Source: Micromonospora arida (GTDB lineage Bacteria > Actinomycetota > Actinomycetes > Mycobacteriales > Micromonosporaceae). From it: 64,000 nucleotides of DNA. A model generated the notes under the pieces. That model was not told the origin of the DNA and did no database searches. It saw only the letters and a program-made list of their open reading frames with translations. Shown in pieces: positions 9,304 through 16,495 of this stretch (the stretch's first letter is position 1; every line of letters begins with the position of its first letter). The stretch spans positions 53,037 to 117,036 of the forward strand of contig NZ_QGSY01000164.1 of NCBI RefSeq assembly GCF_003857035.1, in the 5' to 3' direction. The translations under genes were made by a program, and so were the position numbers.

Positions 9304-9992
9304 CGCCCGTCCGCGCGCAGCACGCGCTCACCGGAGACGTAGAGGTCGTCGGGTTCGAGCAGCAGCAACCGGACGACCTCGGTGGCGACCTGTTCGGGCA
9401 TGGCGTACACCTCGTCCAGGAACTCGGCACCCACCCGTTCCTGTAGCCGCGTCGGCATCGGCCCGGGGTGCAGCTGCATCACCTTGACCCGGTTGCTGTG
9501 CTGGGCCTCGGCCAGCGAATCGACAAGGCTGTTGCCGTAGCTCTTGGTGGCCCGGTAGACGGGGATGCCGGGCCGGGGCGCCGCCAGCGCCAGCGCGCCG
9601 ATGTAGACGACGTTGCCGTGGCCCTGCCGGTGCAGGTGCTGCACCGCCTCCCGCAGCAGGTACGTGATGCCCAGAACGTTGATCTCCACGGCCCGGCGGA
9701 TGTGTTCCACCGACAGGTCTCCCAGGTCGCCGCCCGCCCACATGGAGGCGCAGGCCGCCACCCCGTCGATCGTGCCGTAGCGCTCGACCACTTCGGCAAG
9801 CCCGTCGCGGACCTGCTCGTAGGAGGAGATGTCGCAGACGGCGCCGTCGCAACCCAGCTCGTCGGTCGCGGCGGCGACCTCGGCCGGCACGTTGCCGAAC
9901 ACCACGACCTGATGCTCGTTGACGAGCAGTCGGGCCACCGCGAGGCCGAGACCGCTGGTCCCGCCGACCACCACGAAGGTTCTGGCACCCAT
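9297..9992 (-). CDS. Short-chain dehydrogenase/reductase
   Basis: 231 residues, a classical SDR length. The ATG at 9992 was chosen because MGARTFVVVGGTSGLG starts right at the Rossmann strand; longer upstream extension has no family match. The cofactor motif GGTSGLG (10-16) and the active-site YRATK are present, so it should be a functional NAD(P)-dependent oxidoreductase. GGAGAG lies just upstream of the start. First gene of a two-gene operon with the MFS exporter. Substrate not predictable. Confidence 0.88.
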   Translation of the reverse strand: MGARTFVVVGGTSGLGLAVARLLVNEHQVVVFGNVPAEVAAATDELGCDGAVCDISSYEQVRDGLAEVVERYGTIDGVAACASMWAGGDLGDLSVEHIRRAVEINVLGITYLLREAVQHLHRQGHGNVVYIGALALAAPRPGIPVYRATKSYGNSLVDSLAEAQHSNRVKVMQLHPGPMPTRLQERVGAEFLDEVYAMPEQVATEVVRLLLLEPDDLYVSGERVLRADGRW

Positions 9993-10115
9993 GTCTCTCC
10001 AGCCGCCGGCACAGGTCACGCGGGCCGCGCGACGGCGCGTTCTTCCCGTTTCCGGGCCCCGTACACCCGTCCGCCGGTAGTGCTGGGCATACCCCGAAGA
10101 GTGGATCTGGACGGC

Positions 10116-10144
10116 TGGGGCACCCGGTCGCTCCCGATTAGCGT
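10116..10144 (+). promoter_or_regulatory. Possible leaderless promoter for the histidine kinase gene
   Basis: TAGCGT (10139-10144) fits the actinobacterial TANNNT -10 box and ends 7 bases before the ATG at 10152, with no Shine-Dalgarno between them. That is the layout of a leaderless transcript. The -35 candidate TGGGGC at 10116 is weak. Confidence 0.4.
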
Positions 10145-10151
10145 CTGCTGC

Positions 10152-11444
10152 ATGACCACGGAACACCCTTCGCACCTGGCCGAGGCGCTACGCCGCCGCC
10201 GCTGGCTGATCTCCGCGTGGCCCTGGCGCGCGCTGGCCTACCTGGTGACCACCGTGCCGATCGCCGGTGTCCTCGGTGTCGGGCTGCTGGTCATCGGCGC
10301 GCCCCTGCTGGCCGCTGTCAACGGGCTCCGACAGCACGGCCGACCGCCGAGCATCGCGCTGATGCTGTTCCTGGCGACCGGCAGCCTCACCCTGTTGGCG
10401 TTGGCACCGCTCGTGAGCTTCCCGGTGGCCGTCGTCGAGCGGTGGCGGGTGGGGCTCGTCGACGGTCGTCCGCTGGCCTCGTCGCCGTGGCCGGGCCTGG
10501 TCGCGCGCTACCGCAGCGCCGCGACCTGGCGGGAGGTGGCGTACCTGTTCTGGCTGGGCGGGTTCACGCCGGTCGCGTACTGGGTGTTCCTGGTCCTGGT
10601 GCTGCTCGACCTCGGAATGATCTCCAGCCCCTGGCTGGCCGGCGACGCCAACCAGCCGGTGGTGATCTGGCAGCCGATCGACAGCGTCGGCGAAGCCATT
10701 CCGTACGCCATCGTGGGGGTGTTGCTGATCCCGGTGCTCTGGTACGCCATCGGTCTGCTCGCCGCCGTCCAGGCAGCTGTGGCCCGGTGGTTGCTGGCCC
10801 ACCCGGTGGACGCGGCGGCGTTGCGCGAGGTCACCCGTTCCCGCACCCGACTGGTCGGCGCGTACGAGGCCGAACGCCGCCGCATCGAGCGCGACCTGCA
10901 CGACGGCGCACAGCCCCGGCTCACCAGCCTCACCCTCCAGCTGGGGCTGGCCCGGCTGGACGTACCCGAGGACTCCCCGGCCTCCCGACCACTCGCCGTG
11001 GCGCACGACCAGGCCCGGGGTCTGATGGTGATGCTGCGGCAACTGGTGCACGGCATCCGCCCGCAGAGCCTCACCGACCTCGGGCTGGCCGGCGCCGTAC
11101 GCGAGCTGGCCGACGCCGCCACCATCCCGGTCGTCGTGCACGCCGACCTGCACGACGAGCTGCCGGAGATCGTGGAGACCACCGCCTACTTCGTGGTCTC
11201 CGAGGCGCTGGGCAACGTGGCCCGGCACGCCCGGGCGACCCGCGCCGACGTACGCCTCACCCGGTCCGGCGGCGACCTCGTCATCGAGGTGACCGACGAC
11301 GGTCACGGCGGCGCCGACCCGGCCCGGGGCACCGGGCTGACCGGGCTCGCCGACCGGGTCGCCGCCGTGGACGGCCGGCTGCTGCTGTCCAGCCCGCCCG
11401 GCGGGCCTACAGTGGTCCGGGTGGAGCTGCCATGTCGTCGGTGA
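10152..11444 (+). CDS. NarL-type sensor histidine kinase
   Basis: 430 residues. Membrane segments occupy roughly 20-95 and 130-215. A HisKA_3 dimerisation domain follows, with the phospho-acceptor in ERDLHDGAQ (His250). A HATPase domain closes the protein, with the N box in SEALGNVARHA and the G box DDGHGGADPARGTGLTGL. The sensor part is all membrane with short loops, so the signal is probably envelope or lipid-borne (inference). It overlaps its response regulator by 13 bases. Confidence 0.93.
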   Translation: MTTEHPSHLAEALRRRRWLISAWPWRALAYLVTTVPIAGVLGVGLLVIGAPLLAAVNGLRQHGRPPSIALMLFLATGSLTLLALAPLVSFPVAVVERWRVGLVDGRPLASSPWPGLVARYRSAATWREVAYLFWLGGFTPVAYWVFLVLVLLDLGMISSPWLAGDANQPVVIWQPIDSVGEAIPYAIVGVLLIPVLWYAIGLLAAVQAAVARWLLAHPVDAAALREVTRSRTRLVGAYEAERRRIERDLHDGAQPRLTSLTLQLGLARLDVPEDSPASRPLAVAHDQARGLMVMLRQLVHGIRPQSLTDLGLAGAVRELADAATIPVVVHADLHDELPEIVETTAYFVVSEALGNVARHARATRADVRLTRSGGDLVIEVTDDGHGGADPARGTGLTGLADRVAAVDGRLLLSSPPGGPTVVRVELPCRR

Positions 11445-12097
11445 CCCGGGTGGTGCTCGCCGAGGACGAGGTGCTGCTGCGTGAGGGTCTGGTCGCCCTG
11501 CTGACCCGCTTCGACTTCACTGTGTGCGCGGCCGTCGGCTCCGCACCGGACCTGCTGGCTGCGGCCCGCGACCACCGACCGGACCTGGTGCTGACCGACA
11601 TCCGGATGCCGCCGGGCCGCCGCGACGACGGGCTGCGCGCGGCCGTCACGCTTCGCACCGAGCGACCTGACCTCCCGGTCGTGGTGCTCAGCCAGTACGT
11701 GCAGACCGGGTACGCGGCGGCGCTACTGGACAGTGGCGACGGCCAACGCGTCGGCTACCTGCTCAAGGACCGGGTCGCCGAGGTCACCGAGTTCGTCGAC
11801 ACGCTGCGCCGGGTCGCCGGGGGCGGCACCGCCATCGACCCGGACGTGGTCCGGCAACTTCTGCACCGCCCCCGCGACCCGCTCGCCGCACTGTCCGCCC
11901 GGGAACGCGAGGTGTTGGCACTGCTCGCCGAGGGGCGGTCCAACGCGTCGATCGCCGGCCGGTTGCACGTCAGCGAGGCGGCGGTCGGCAAGCACGTCGG
12001 CAACATCCTGCTGAAGCTCGACCTGCCCCCCAGCGACGACACCAACCGTCGGGTGCTCGCGGTCCTCACCTACCTGCGCGTCGACCCGGTGAGCTGA
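11432..12097 (+). CDS. NarL/LuxR-type response regulator
   Basis: 221 residues. The receiver domain (1-120) has the acidic cluster AEDE and the phospho-acceptor Asp56 in LTDIRMPP; Lys near 110 in YLLKDRV completes the active site. The LuxR-type HTH (about 155-215) shows LSAREREVLALLAEGRSN and the recognition-helix region VSEAAVGKHVGNIL. The start overlaps the kinase gene, so the two form one operon. Targets unknown. Confidence 0.95.
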   Translation: MSSVTRVVLAEDEVLLREGLVALLTRFDFTVCAAVGSAPDLLAAARDHRPDLVLTDIRMPPGRRDDGLRAAVTLRTERPDLPVVVLSQYVQTGYAAALLDSGDGQRVGYLLKDRVAEVTEFVDTLRRVAGGGTAIDPDVVRQLLHRPRDPLAALSAREREVLALLAEGRSNASIAGRLHVSEAAVGKHVGNILLKLDLPPSDDTNRRVLAVLTYLRVDPVS

Positions 12098-12191
12098 CGG
12101 GCCGAGATCGGGCCCGACCGCCCCCGGCGTAGATTCTTCTCAGCGGTACCGGGCCAGGTCAGGGCGCGGACCAGGGAGACGGGGGCACGGC

Positions 12192-13253
12192 ATGGCGAAG
12201 GCGCTGCGGGTTGGTCTGCTGGGGTACGGGCTGGCGGGCCGGGTGTTCCACGCGCCGCTGATCGCCGCGACTCCCGGGCTGCGGCTCGACGCCATCGTGA
12301 CCCGTGATCCGCAGCGACGCGAGCAGGCGCGACAGCACTTCCCGGACGCCCGCCTGGTCGACGACGCCGACGAGCTGTGGCGTACCCCGGACGCCCTGGA
12401 CCTGGTCGTGGTGGCGACGCCGAACCGGCAGCACGTGCCGGTGGCGCGCGCGGCGCTCGCCGCCGGCCTGCCGGTCGTCGTCGACAAGCCCCTCTCCCCG
12501 ACTGCCGCGGAGGGCCGCGCGCTGATCGACGAGGCGACCGAGCGTGGGGTGCCGCTGACGGTCTTCCAGAACCGGCGCTGGGACGGCGACTTCCTGACCG
12601 TGGGCCGCCTGGTCGAGCAGGGCGAGTTGGGGCAGGTGCTGCGCTTCGAGTCCCGGTTCGAGCGGTTCCGTCCGACGATCAAGCCGGGCTGGCGGGAGCT
12701 CGCCGGTCCGGAGGAGGCCGGCGGCGCGCTCTTCGACCTCGGCGCCCACCTCGTCGACCAGGCGGTGCAGCTGTTCGGCCGGGTCGAGCGGGTCTACGCG
12801 GAGGTGGACCGTCGCCGCGCGGGCGCGGCCGTCGACGACGACGCCTTCGTGGCGTTGACCCACGCCAACGGGGTGCACTCGCACCTGTGGATGGGCGCGG
12901 TGACCGCTCAACTCGGGCCGCGCCTGCGGGTGTTGGGCGACCGGGCCGGCTACACCAGCTACGGGCTGGACGTGCAGGAGGCGGCGCTGCACGACGGTGG
13001 CCGACCGGACCAGCCGGGCTGGGGCGAGGTCCCGTCGGACCGCTACGGCCTGCTCGGCGTCGACGGTGACCTGCGGCCGGTGCCGACCGAACCGGGCGCG
13101 TACCAGAGCTTCTACGCCCAGGTGGCGGCTGCGCTGCGCGACGGCGCGCCGATGCCGGTGGACCCCCGGGACTCCGTCCACACTGTCGAGTTGATCGAGC
13201 TGGCGCACCGGTCGGCGGCCGAGGGCGTGGTGCTGCCGGTCCCGACCGCCTGA
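12192..13253 (+). CDS. Gfo/Idh/MocA-family oxidoreductase
   Basis: 353 residues. The N-terminal Rossmann fold begins LRVGLLGYGLAGRVFHAPLI (GxGxxG type). The family motif EKP appears as DKPLSPTAAEGRALIDEA. The C-terminal alpha/beta substrate domain contains GGALFDLGAHLVDQAVQLFG, matching the GG-x-D-x-G-x-H signature whose His is used in catalysis. Acts on sugars, inositols or related cyclitols with NAD(P); the substrate cannot be read from sequence. GGAGAC lies upstream of the ATG. Stands alone on the plus strand. Confidence 0.93.
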   Translation: MAKALRVGLLGYGLAGRVFHAPLIAATPGLRLDAIVTRDPQRREQARQHFPDARLVDDADELWRTPDALDLVVVATPNRQHVPVARAALAAGLPVVVDKPLSPTAAEGRALIDEATERGVPLTVFQNRRWDGDFLTVGRLVEQGELGQVLRFESRFERFRPTIKPGWRELAGPEEAGGALFDLGAHLVDQAVQLFGRVERVYAEVDRRRAGAAVDDDAFVALTHANGVHSHLWMGAVTAQLGPRLRVLGDRAGYTSYGLDVQEAALHDGGRPDQPGWGEVPSDRYGLLGVDGDLRPVPTEPGAYQSFYAQVAAALRDGAPMPVDPRDSVHTVELIELAHRSAAEGVVLPVPTA

Positions 13254-13474
13254 CCGGTTCGCACGTCCCGCCACCCGGGCTCCTGGCGCGTACGCGAAAA
13301 CCAGTGGAGCGGCGCCGCCGTGCGCCGTTACCGTGCTGCGCAACCAGGTCGTCTAGGCAAGGACGTGCCGTTGTACACCCTGTGAGACCTCCCGAGAGCT
13401 GATTTGTCGCGCGTCGCGCCTGTGCGCCGCGCTCCTTTTTGCTGCGGACTTCTCACTGAGACCGGTGTACTTCT

Positions 13475-14023
13475 GTGCTCAAAAACTGGGCCGTCGTGCC
13501 CACCTGCCTGCCCATCATTCGCCGCCGTTGCCACGCGTGCCCGTCCCAACGCCTCCGGGCGAGCGGCAAGTTCCGTGTCAACGCCAACCACAAGCTCCTC
13601 GACGTCTGGCTGCTCGCGCTCTGCACCGCCTGCGGGGAGACGGCCAAGCTCACCGTCCTGGAACGGATGACGGTGCGCGCCATCCCACCCGAACTGCTGG
13701 ACCGGCTCCATGCCAACGACCCGGGCCTGACCGCCGAACTGCTTCAGGATCCGGCCGTCCAGCACCAAACCCGATTCGCCCTGGACTGGACCGACGCCTG
13801 GCGTCTCGACACCGGCGGATCGGATCACCTGGACCTCGACGTGATCGACGTCGCGGTCCGCAACGCGGCACGGATCCCGGTCCGGCCGTCCCGACTGATC
13901 GCGGAGGGTTGCGGTGTGTCGCGGGGCGAGGTCGATCGTCTGATCGCGGAGGGGAAGATCGTTTCGGCGTTCCGGTTGAGCGGCAAGCTCTCCGGGGACT
14001 TCACCTTCACGCTGAAGCGCTGA
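13475..14023 (+). CDS. DUF1062 family protein
   Basis: 182 residues, starting GTG at 13475 (MLKNWAVVPTCLPIIRR). Marks of DUF1062 are an N-terminal CHAC zinc-knuckle half, FRVNANHKLLDVWLL, and a second CTAC pair, which together could bind one zinc. The C-terminal third (about 130-180) looks like an RNA-binding S4-type fold (RPSRLIAEGCGVSRGEVDRLIAEGKI). Biochemical role unknown; nucleic-acid binding is inferred. No clear Shine-Dalgarno. A strong hairpin follows the stop. Confidence 0.85.
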   Translation: MLKNWAVVPTCLPIIRRRCHACPSQRLRASGKFRVNANHKLLDVWLLALCTACGETAKLTVLERMTVRAIPPELLDRLHANDPGLTAELLQDPAVQHQTRFALDWTDAWRLDTGGSDHLDLDVIDVAVRNAARIPVRPSRLIAEGCGVSRGEVDRLIAEGKIVSAFRLSGKLSGDFTFTLKR

Positions 14024-14037
14024 CCCTCTTCGCCGAC

Positions 14038-14076
14038 TGCGGGCCTGTCCGGTTCGATCCGCCGGACAGGCCCGCA
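14038..14076 (+). terminator. Hairpin terminator after DUF1062 gene
   Basis: Perfect 15-bp GC-rich stem (14038-14052 with 14062-14076, loop 9), 14 bases after the stop codon. It may serve both strands, since a minus-strand gene ends at 14137. Confidence 0.85.
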
Positions 14077-14136
14077 ATCGGGCCACCCCTTTCGGGAGGA
14101 CGCGGGACTGCGGAAGCAACTATCGAAGGCGGAGCA

Positions 14137-14295
14137 TCAATCGGGGCTGTCTTCGGAGCTAGCCTCGTCCGGTGCACGGGCGTCGTCGTCGGTCAGCGCG
14201 TCGTCCGACGAGGTGCCGAGGTTGGCGAGCCGACGCTCGGCCTCTCGGACCTCCTCGTCGATCCTGGGGTTCTCCTCGTCGGGACCCTGCGACAT
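14137..14295 (-). CDS. Small acidic protein (52 aa), unknown
   Basis: The ATG at 14295 was chosen over the longer frame because GGAGG lies 6 bases upstream. The peptide, starting MSQGPDEENPRIDEEVREAE, is about one third Asp/Glu and looks disordered apart from one possible amphipathic helix. No family recognised. An abundant cytosolic or protein-binding role is a guess. Confidence 0.6.
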   Translation of the reverse strand: MSQGPDEENPRIDEEVREAERRLANLGTSSDDALTDDDARAPDEASSEDSPD

Positions 14296-14376
14296 GGGCG
14301 ACCTCCATCGGGCGCGACCGGCAGCCCTTCGGATACCCGACTTGAGGGCGGGGACACGGAGACCCTCCGCCATCTC

Positions 14377-14440
14377 TTGATCAAGTGATGACAAGTAGCT
14401 CAATCCGCTCCCCGGGACCTACTTTTCATCACTTGATCAC
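14377..14440. repeat. 22-bp imperfect inverted repeat, GATCAA type
   Basis: Arms 14377-14398 and 14419-14440 are complementary except for two positions, with a 20-base loop. The arms are AT-rich and carry TTGATCAAGTGATGA, unlike the GC-rich terminators nearby. A second dyad with a one-base bulge follows at 14461-14472/14496-14506. The stretch 14296-14678 holds no convincing gene. Confidence 0.7.
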
Positions 14441-14678
14441 TTGATGAGGAGTAGTGGCCCGCGGGCAGGCGGCTGCTTTGAGTGCCGAGAACAAACCGCT
14501 GCCCGCAATTGGACTGGGCGCTGGCGCTTCTGGCAGATGTTGCTTCCGTCATGCTGCAGAAGGGATGACCTGCGAGCTGACCTCAGCCGAGTTGGTGAGT
14601 GGTTACCGAGCGCCGGGCCGGTCGGCGGGCGCGCCGGGCTGGAGCCCGGGAGCGTTGCCGACCCGGCCCGGTGCCGGA

Positions 14679-14900
14679 TCAGCGCTGCTTTAGCTCGCGC
14701 CAGGATGGGTGGGTGCCGCGCCAGGCGTCGGCGAGGATGGCCGCCGAGGCCCGGCTTGGGCACTGCTGCACCCGCTCACGACCCGACGCCCCACCGATCT
14801 GGGCGCGGACCTCCCAACCCTGCCCGTCAGTACGGATGTACACGTCCCGGCGCCCGCGCGGGGTCGTGTCTCCGTTCCACCAGTGCTCCTCCACCTTCAT
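14679..14900 (-). CDS. Conserved-looking small protein (73 aa), unknown
   Basis: The ATG at 14900 gives a peptide opening MKVEEHWWNGDTTPRGRRDVY and continuing with YIRTDGQGWEVRAQIGG and a C-terminal helix ending HPSWRELKQR. The composition is globular (three Trp early, a beta-rich middle) and unlike noise. No Shine-Dalgarno is visible, but TATACG lies 8 bases upstream of the ATG, so the transcript may be leaderless. I believe similar proteins occur across Micromonospora and Streptomyces, from memory only. Function unknown. Confidence 0.6.
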   Translation of the reverse strand: MKVEEHWWNGDTTPRGRRDVYIRTDGQGWEVRAQIGGASGRERVQQCPSRASAAILADAWRGTHPSWRELKQR

Positions 14901-15102
14901 TCGCCGACCGTATAGCAATTCCCGCGCCGAGGGTACGGCGCAGGTATGCCCGGACCGGGGCAAGGGTGACAATCCAGACGCATTTCGGGCCAACCGTTGA
15001 CGGTTCGCAACCATAACGGGCGGTTCTCCCGCTCCTGACTTGCGAATCAGGAACCCCGCCCCACTCTGCACCCTCCCCGCAACTCCCACTCCCAACCTTT
15101 GC

Positions 15103-15158
15103 TGATCAAGAGGTTCGCGTCATGAATCGCGTTCCCGGTGACGCAAACCTCTTGATCA
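15103..15158. repeat. 20-bp inverted repeat, GATCAAGAGGTT type
   Basis: Arms 15103-15122 and 15139-15158 pair with a single mismatch around a 16-base loop. It lies between the small gene starting at 14900 and the end of the NYN gene at 15194, so it could also end that transcript. It shares the TGATCAAG end with the element at 14377. Confidence 0.75.
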
Positions 15159-15193
15159 ACACGAGGGGACACGAGGAGGTTGGGGCGGGGTGG

Positions 15194-16276
15194 TCAGGTT
15201 TGGGTTGTCAGAAGGTAGTCGTCGGCTTCGGGGCTCCAGCGCAGGTCCAGCACGCCGGCGGTGGCGGCGGCCTTGCAGAACTGCAGGAAGCTGCGGTAGC
15301 CGAGCTTCTTCTCGCTGAAGTCGGGGCGGGCCCGGCGTACCTGGTTCTTCAACCCGGACAACGCCACCGGGTTCCCGCCGCTACCCAGGTCCGCCACGAC
15401 GCCCCGGAGCAGGCCGAACGCCACCTCGCGGTCGCCGTGCTCGGGCAGCGAGACCTCGGGGTCACCCTTCGCCGGGCCCTCGCCCAGCTCGATCACGTTG
15501 CGCTCGGCGAGGTGGCGCAGCAGTTCGCCGAAGGTGCGGAAGCCGTAGTCGGACTCGCTGAACGTGGGGTCCTTGCGCAGCAGGGTGCGCTTGAGCCGGG
15601 AGGCGGTGACGTCACCGTTGGCGCTGCCCTGCAACCCGGCGACCGACTGGGCGACGAGCACGGCGAGGGCGTCCACGTCCCGATCGGGCTCCGCGTCCTG
15701 CGGTCGGCGGTCCTGCTCCTGCTCCGGCTCGGGTGGGCGTTGCTCCGCGCCGGCCTGCCGCGTGGTGGGACGAGCGCGCCGGCCGCGGGCCGGCGGGATG
15801 TCCACGCCCTCCAAGCGGTCGTAGTACAGGAACTCGTCGCACGCCGGGGGAAGTAGCCCCGAGGTGGACCCCTCGACCCCGACGCCGATGACCCGCTTGT
15901 TCAGCTCGCGCAGCTTGTGCACCAGCGGGGTGAAGTCGCTGTCACCACTACAGATCACGAAGGTGGAGATGTAGTCGCGCTCGAACGCCAACTCGATCGC
16001 GTCGACGGCCATCTTGATGTCCGCGGCGTTCTTACGGGACGCGCCCATCCGCTGCGGGATCTCGATCAGCTCGACGTGGGACCGGGTGAGCATCCGACGG
16101 TCCTCGTCGAAGTAGGACCAGTCGGCGTACGCCCGGCGGACCACCACCCGACCTCGTTCGGCCAGCGCATCGGCGATGGGCCGGAAGTCGAAGGCCGCGC
16201 CGCCGCGATGGTCGCGCGCGCCCAACGCGAGGTTCTCGTAGTCGAGGAAGAGGGCAATCCGGTCTTCTTGATCCAC
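15194..16276 (-). CDS. NYN-domain (LabA/PIN-like) ribonuclease with two OST-HTH/LOTUS domains
   Basis: 360 residues, GTG start. The NYN domain (about 5-155) has the acidic site of PIN-like metal-dependent RNases: Asp12 in LFLDYEN, Asp86 in NAADIKMA, and Asp112/Asp114 in CSGDSDF. A charged, disordered linker (160-200, rich in Pro, Glu, Gln, Arg) follows. Then come two helical repeats that look like LOTUS/OST-HTH domains: about 200-265 (RLKRTLLRKDPTFSESDYGF) and 285-345 (LKNQVRRARPDFSEKKLGYR). LOTUS domains bind RNA or helicases in eukaryotes. The bacterial NYN-LOTUS combination is known, but its targets are largely unstudied. Probably cytosolic RNA processing or decay. Confidence 0.88.
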   Translation of the reverse strand: MDQEDRIALFLDYENLALGARDHRGGAAFDFRPIADALAERGRVVVRRAYADWSYFDEDRRMLTRSHVELIEIPQRMGASRKNAADIKMAVDAIELAFERDYISTFVICSGDSDFTPLVHKLRELNKRVIGVGVEGSTSGLLPPACDEFLYYDRLEGVDIPPARGRRARPTTRQAGAEQRPPEPEQEQDRRPQDAEPDRDVDALAVLVAQSVAGLQGSANGDVTASRLKRTLLRKDPTFSESDYGFRTFGELLRHLAERNVIELGEGPAKGDPEVSLPEHGDREVAFGLLRGVVADLGSGGNPVALSGLKNQVRRARPDFSEKKLGYRSFLQFCKAAATAGVLDLRWSPEADDYLLTTQT

Positions 16277-16495
16277 GCGGATCAGCCTACGCCGGGCGTG
16301 AGCTGGTCGGGGCGGACGACGCGCGACACCTCAACTCGACGACCGTCCATTTCTTGCGGCCTGATAGTCGTTAATTTTCGTTGTTCGATAGGTGTCTTGC
16401 AGCGCCCTGTCCGGTGCTGCATCATGACGATCAATGTCGGGCGTCGGGGGAACGCCGGGCGGACCTCCACCACCACCCATTCAGGAGGGTCACCG

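Noticed and set aside
9993..10151. N-terminal extension of the SDR or of the kinase
   Set aside because: Both longer frames are open, but the added sequence lacks family similarity and ribosome sites; starts at 9992 and 10152 fit better.
14440..14678. Small plus-strand protein near 14454
   Set aside because: No ribosome site, no domain, and low-complexity composition.
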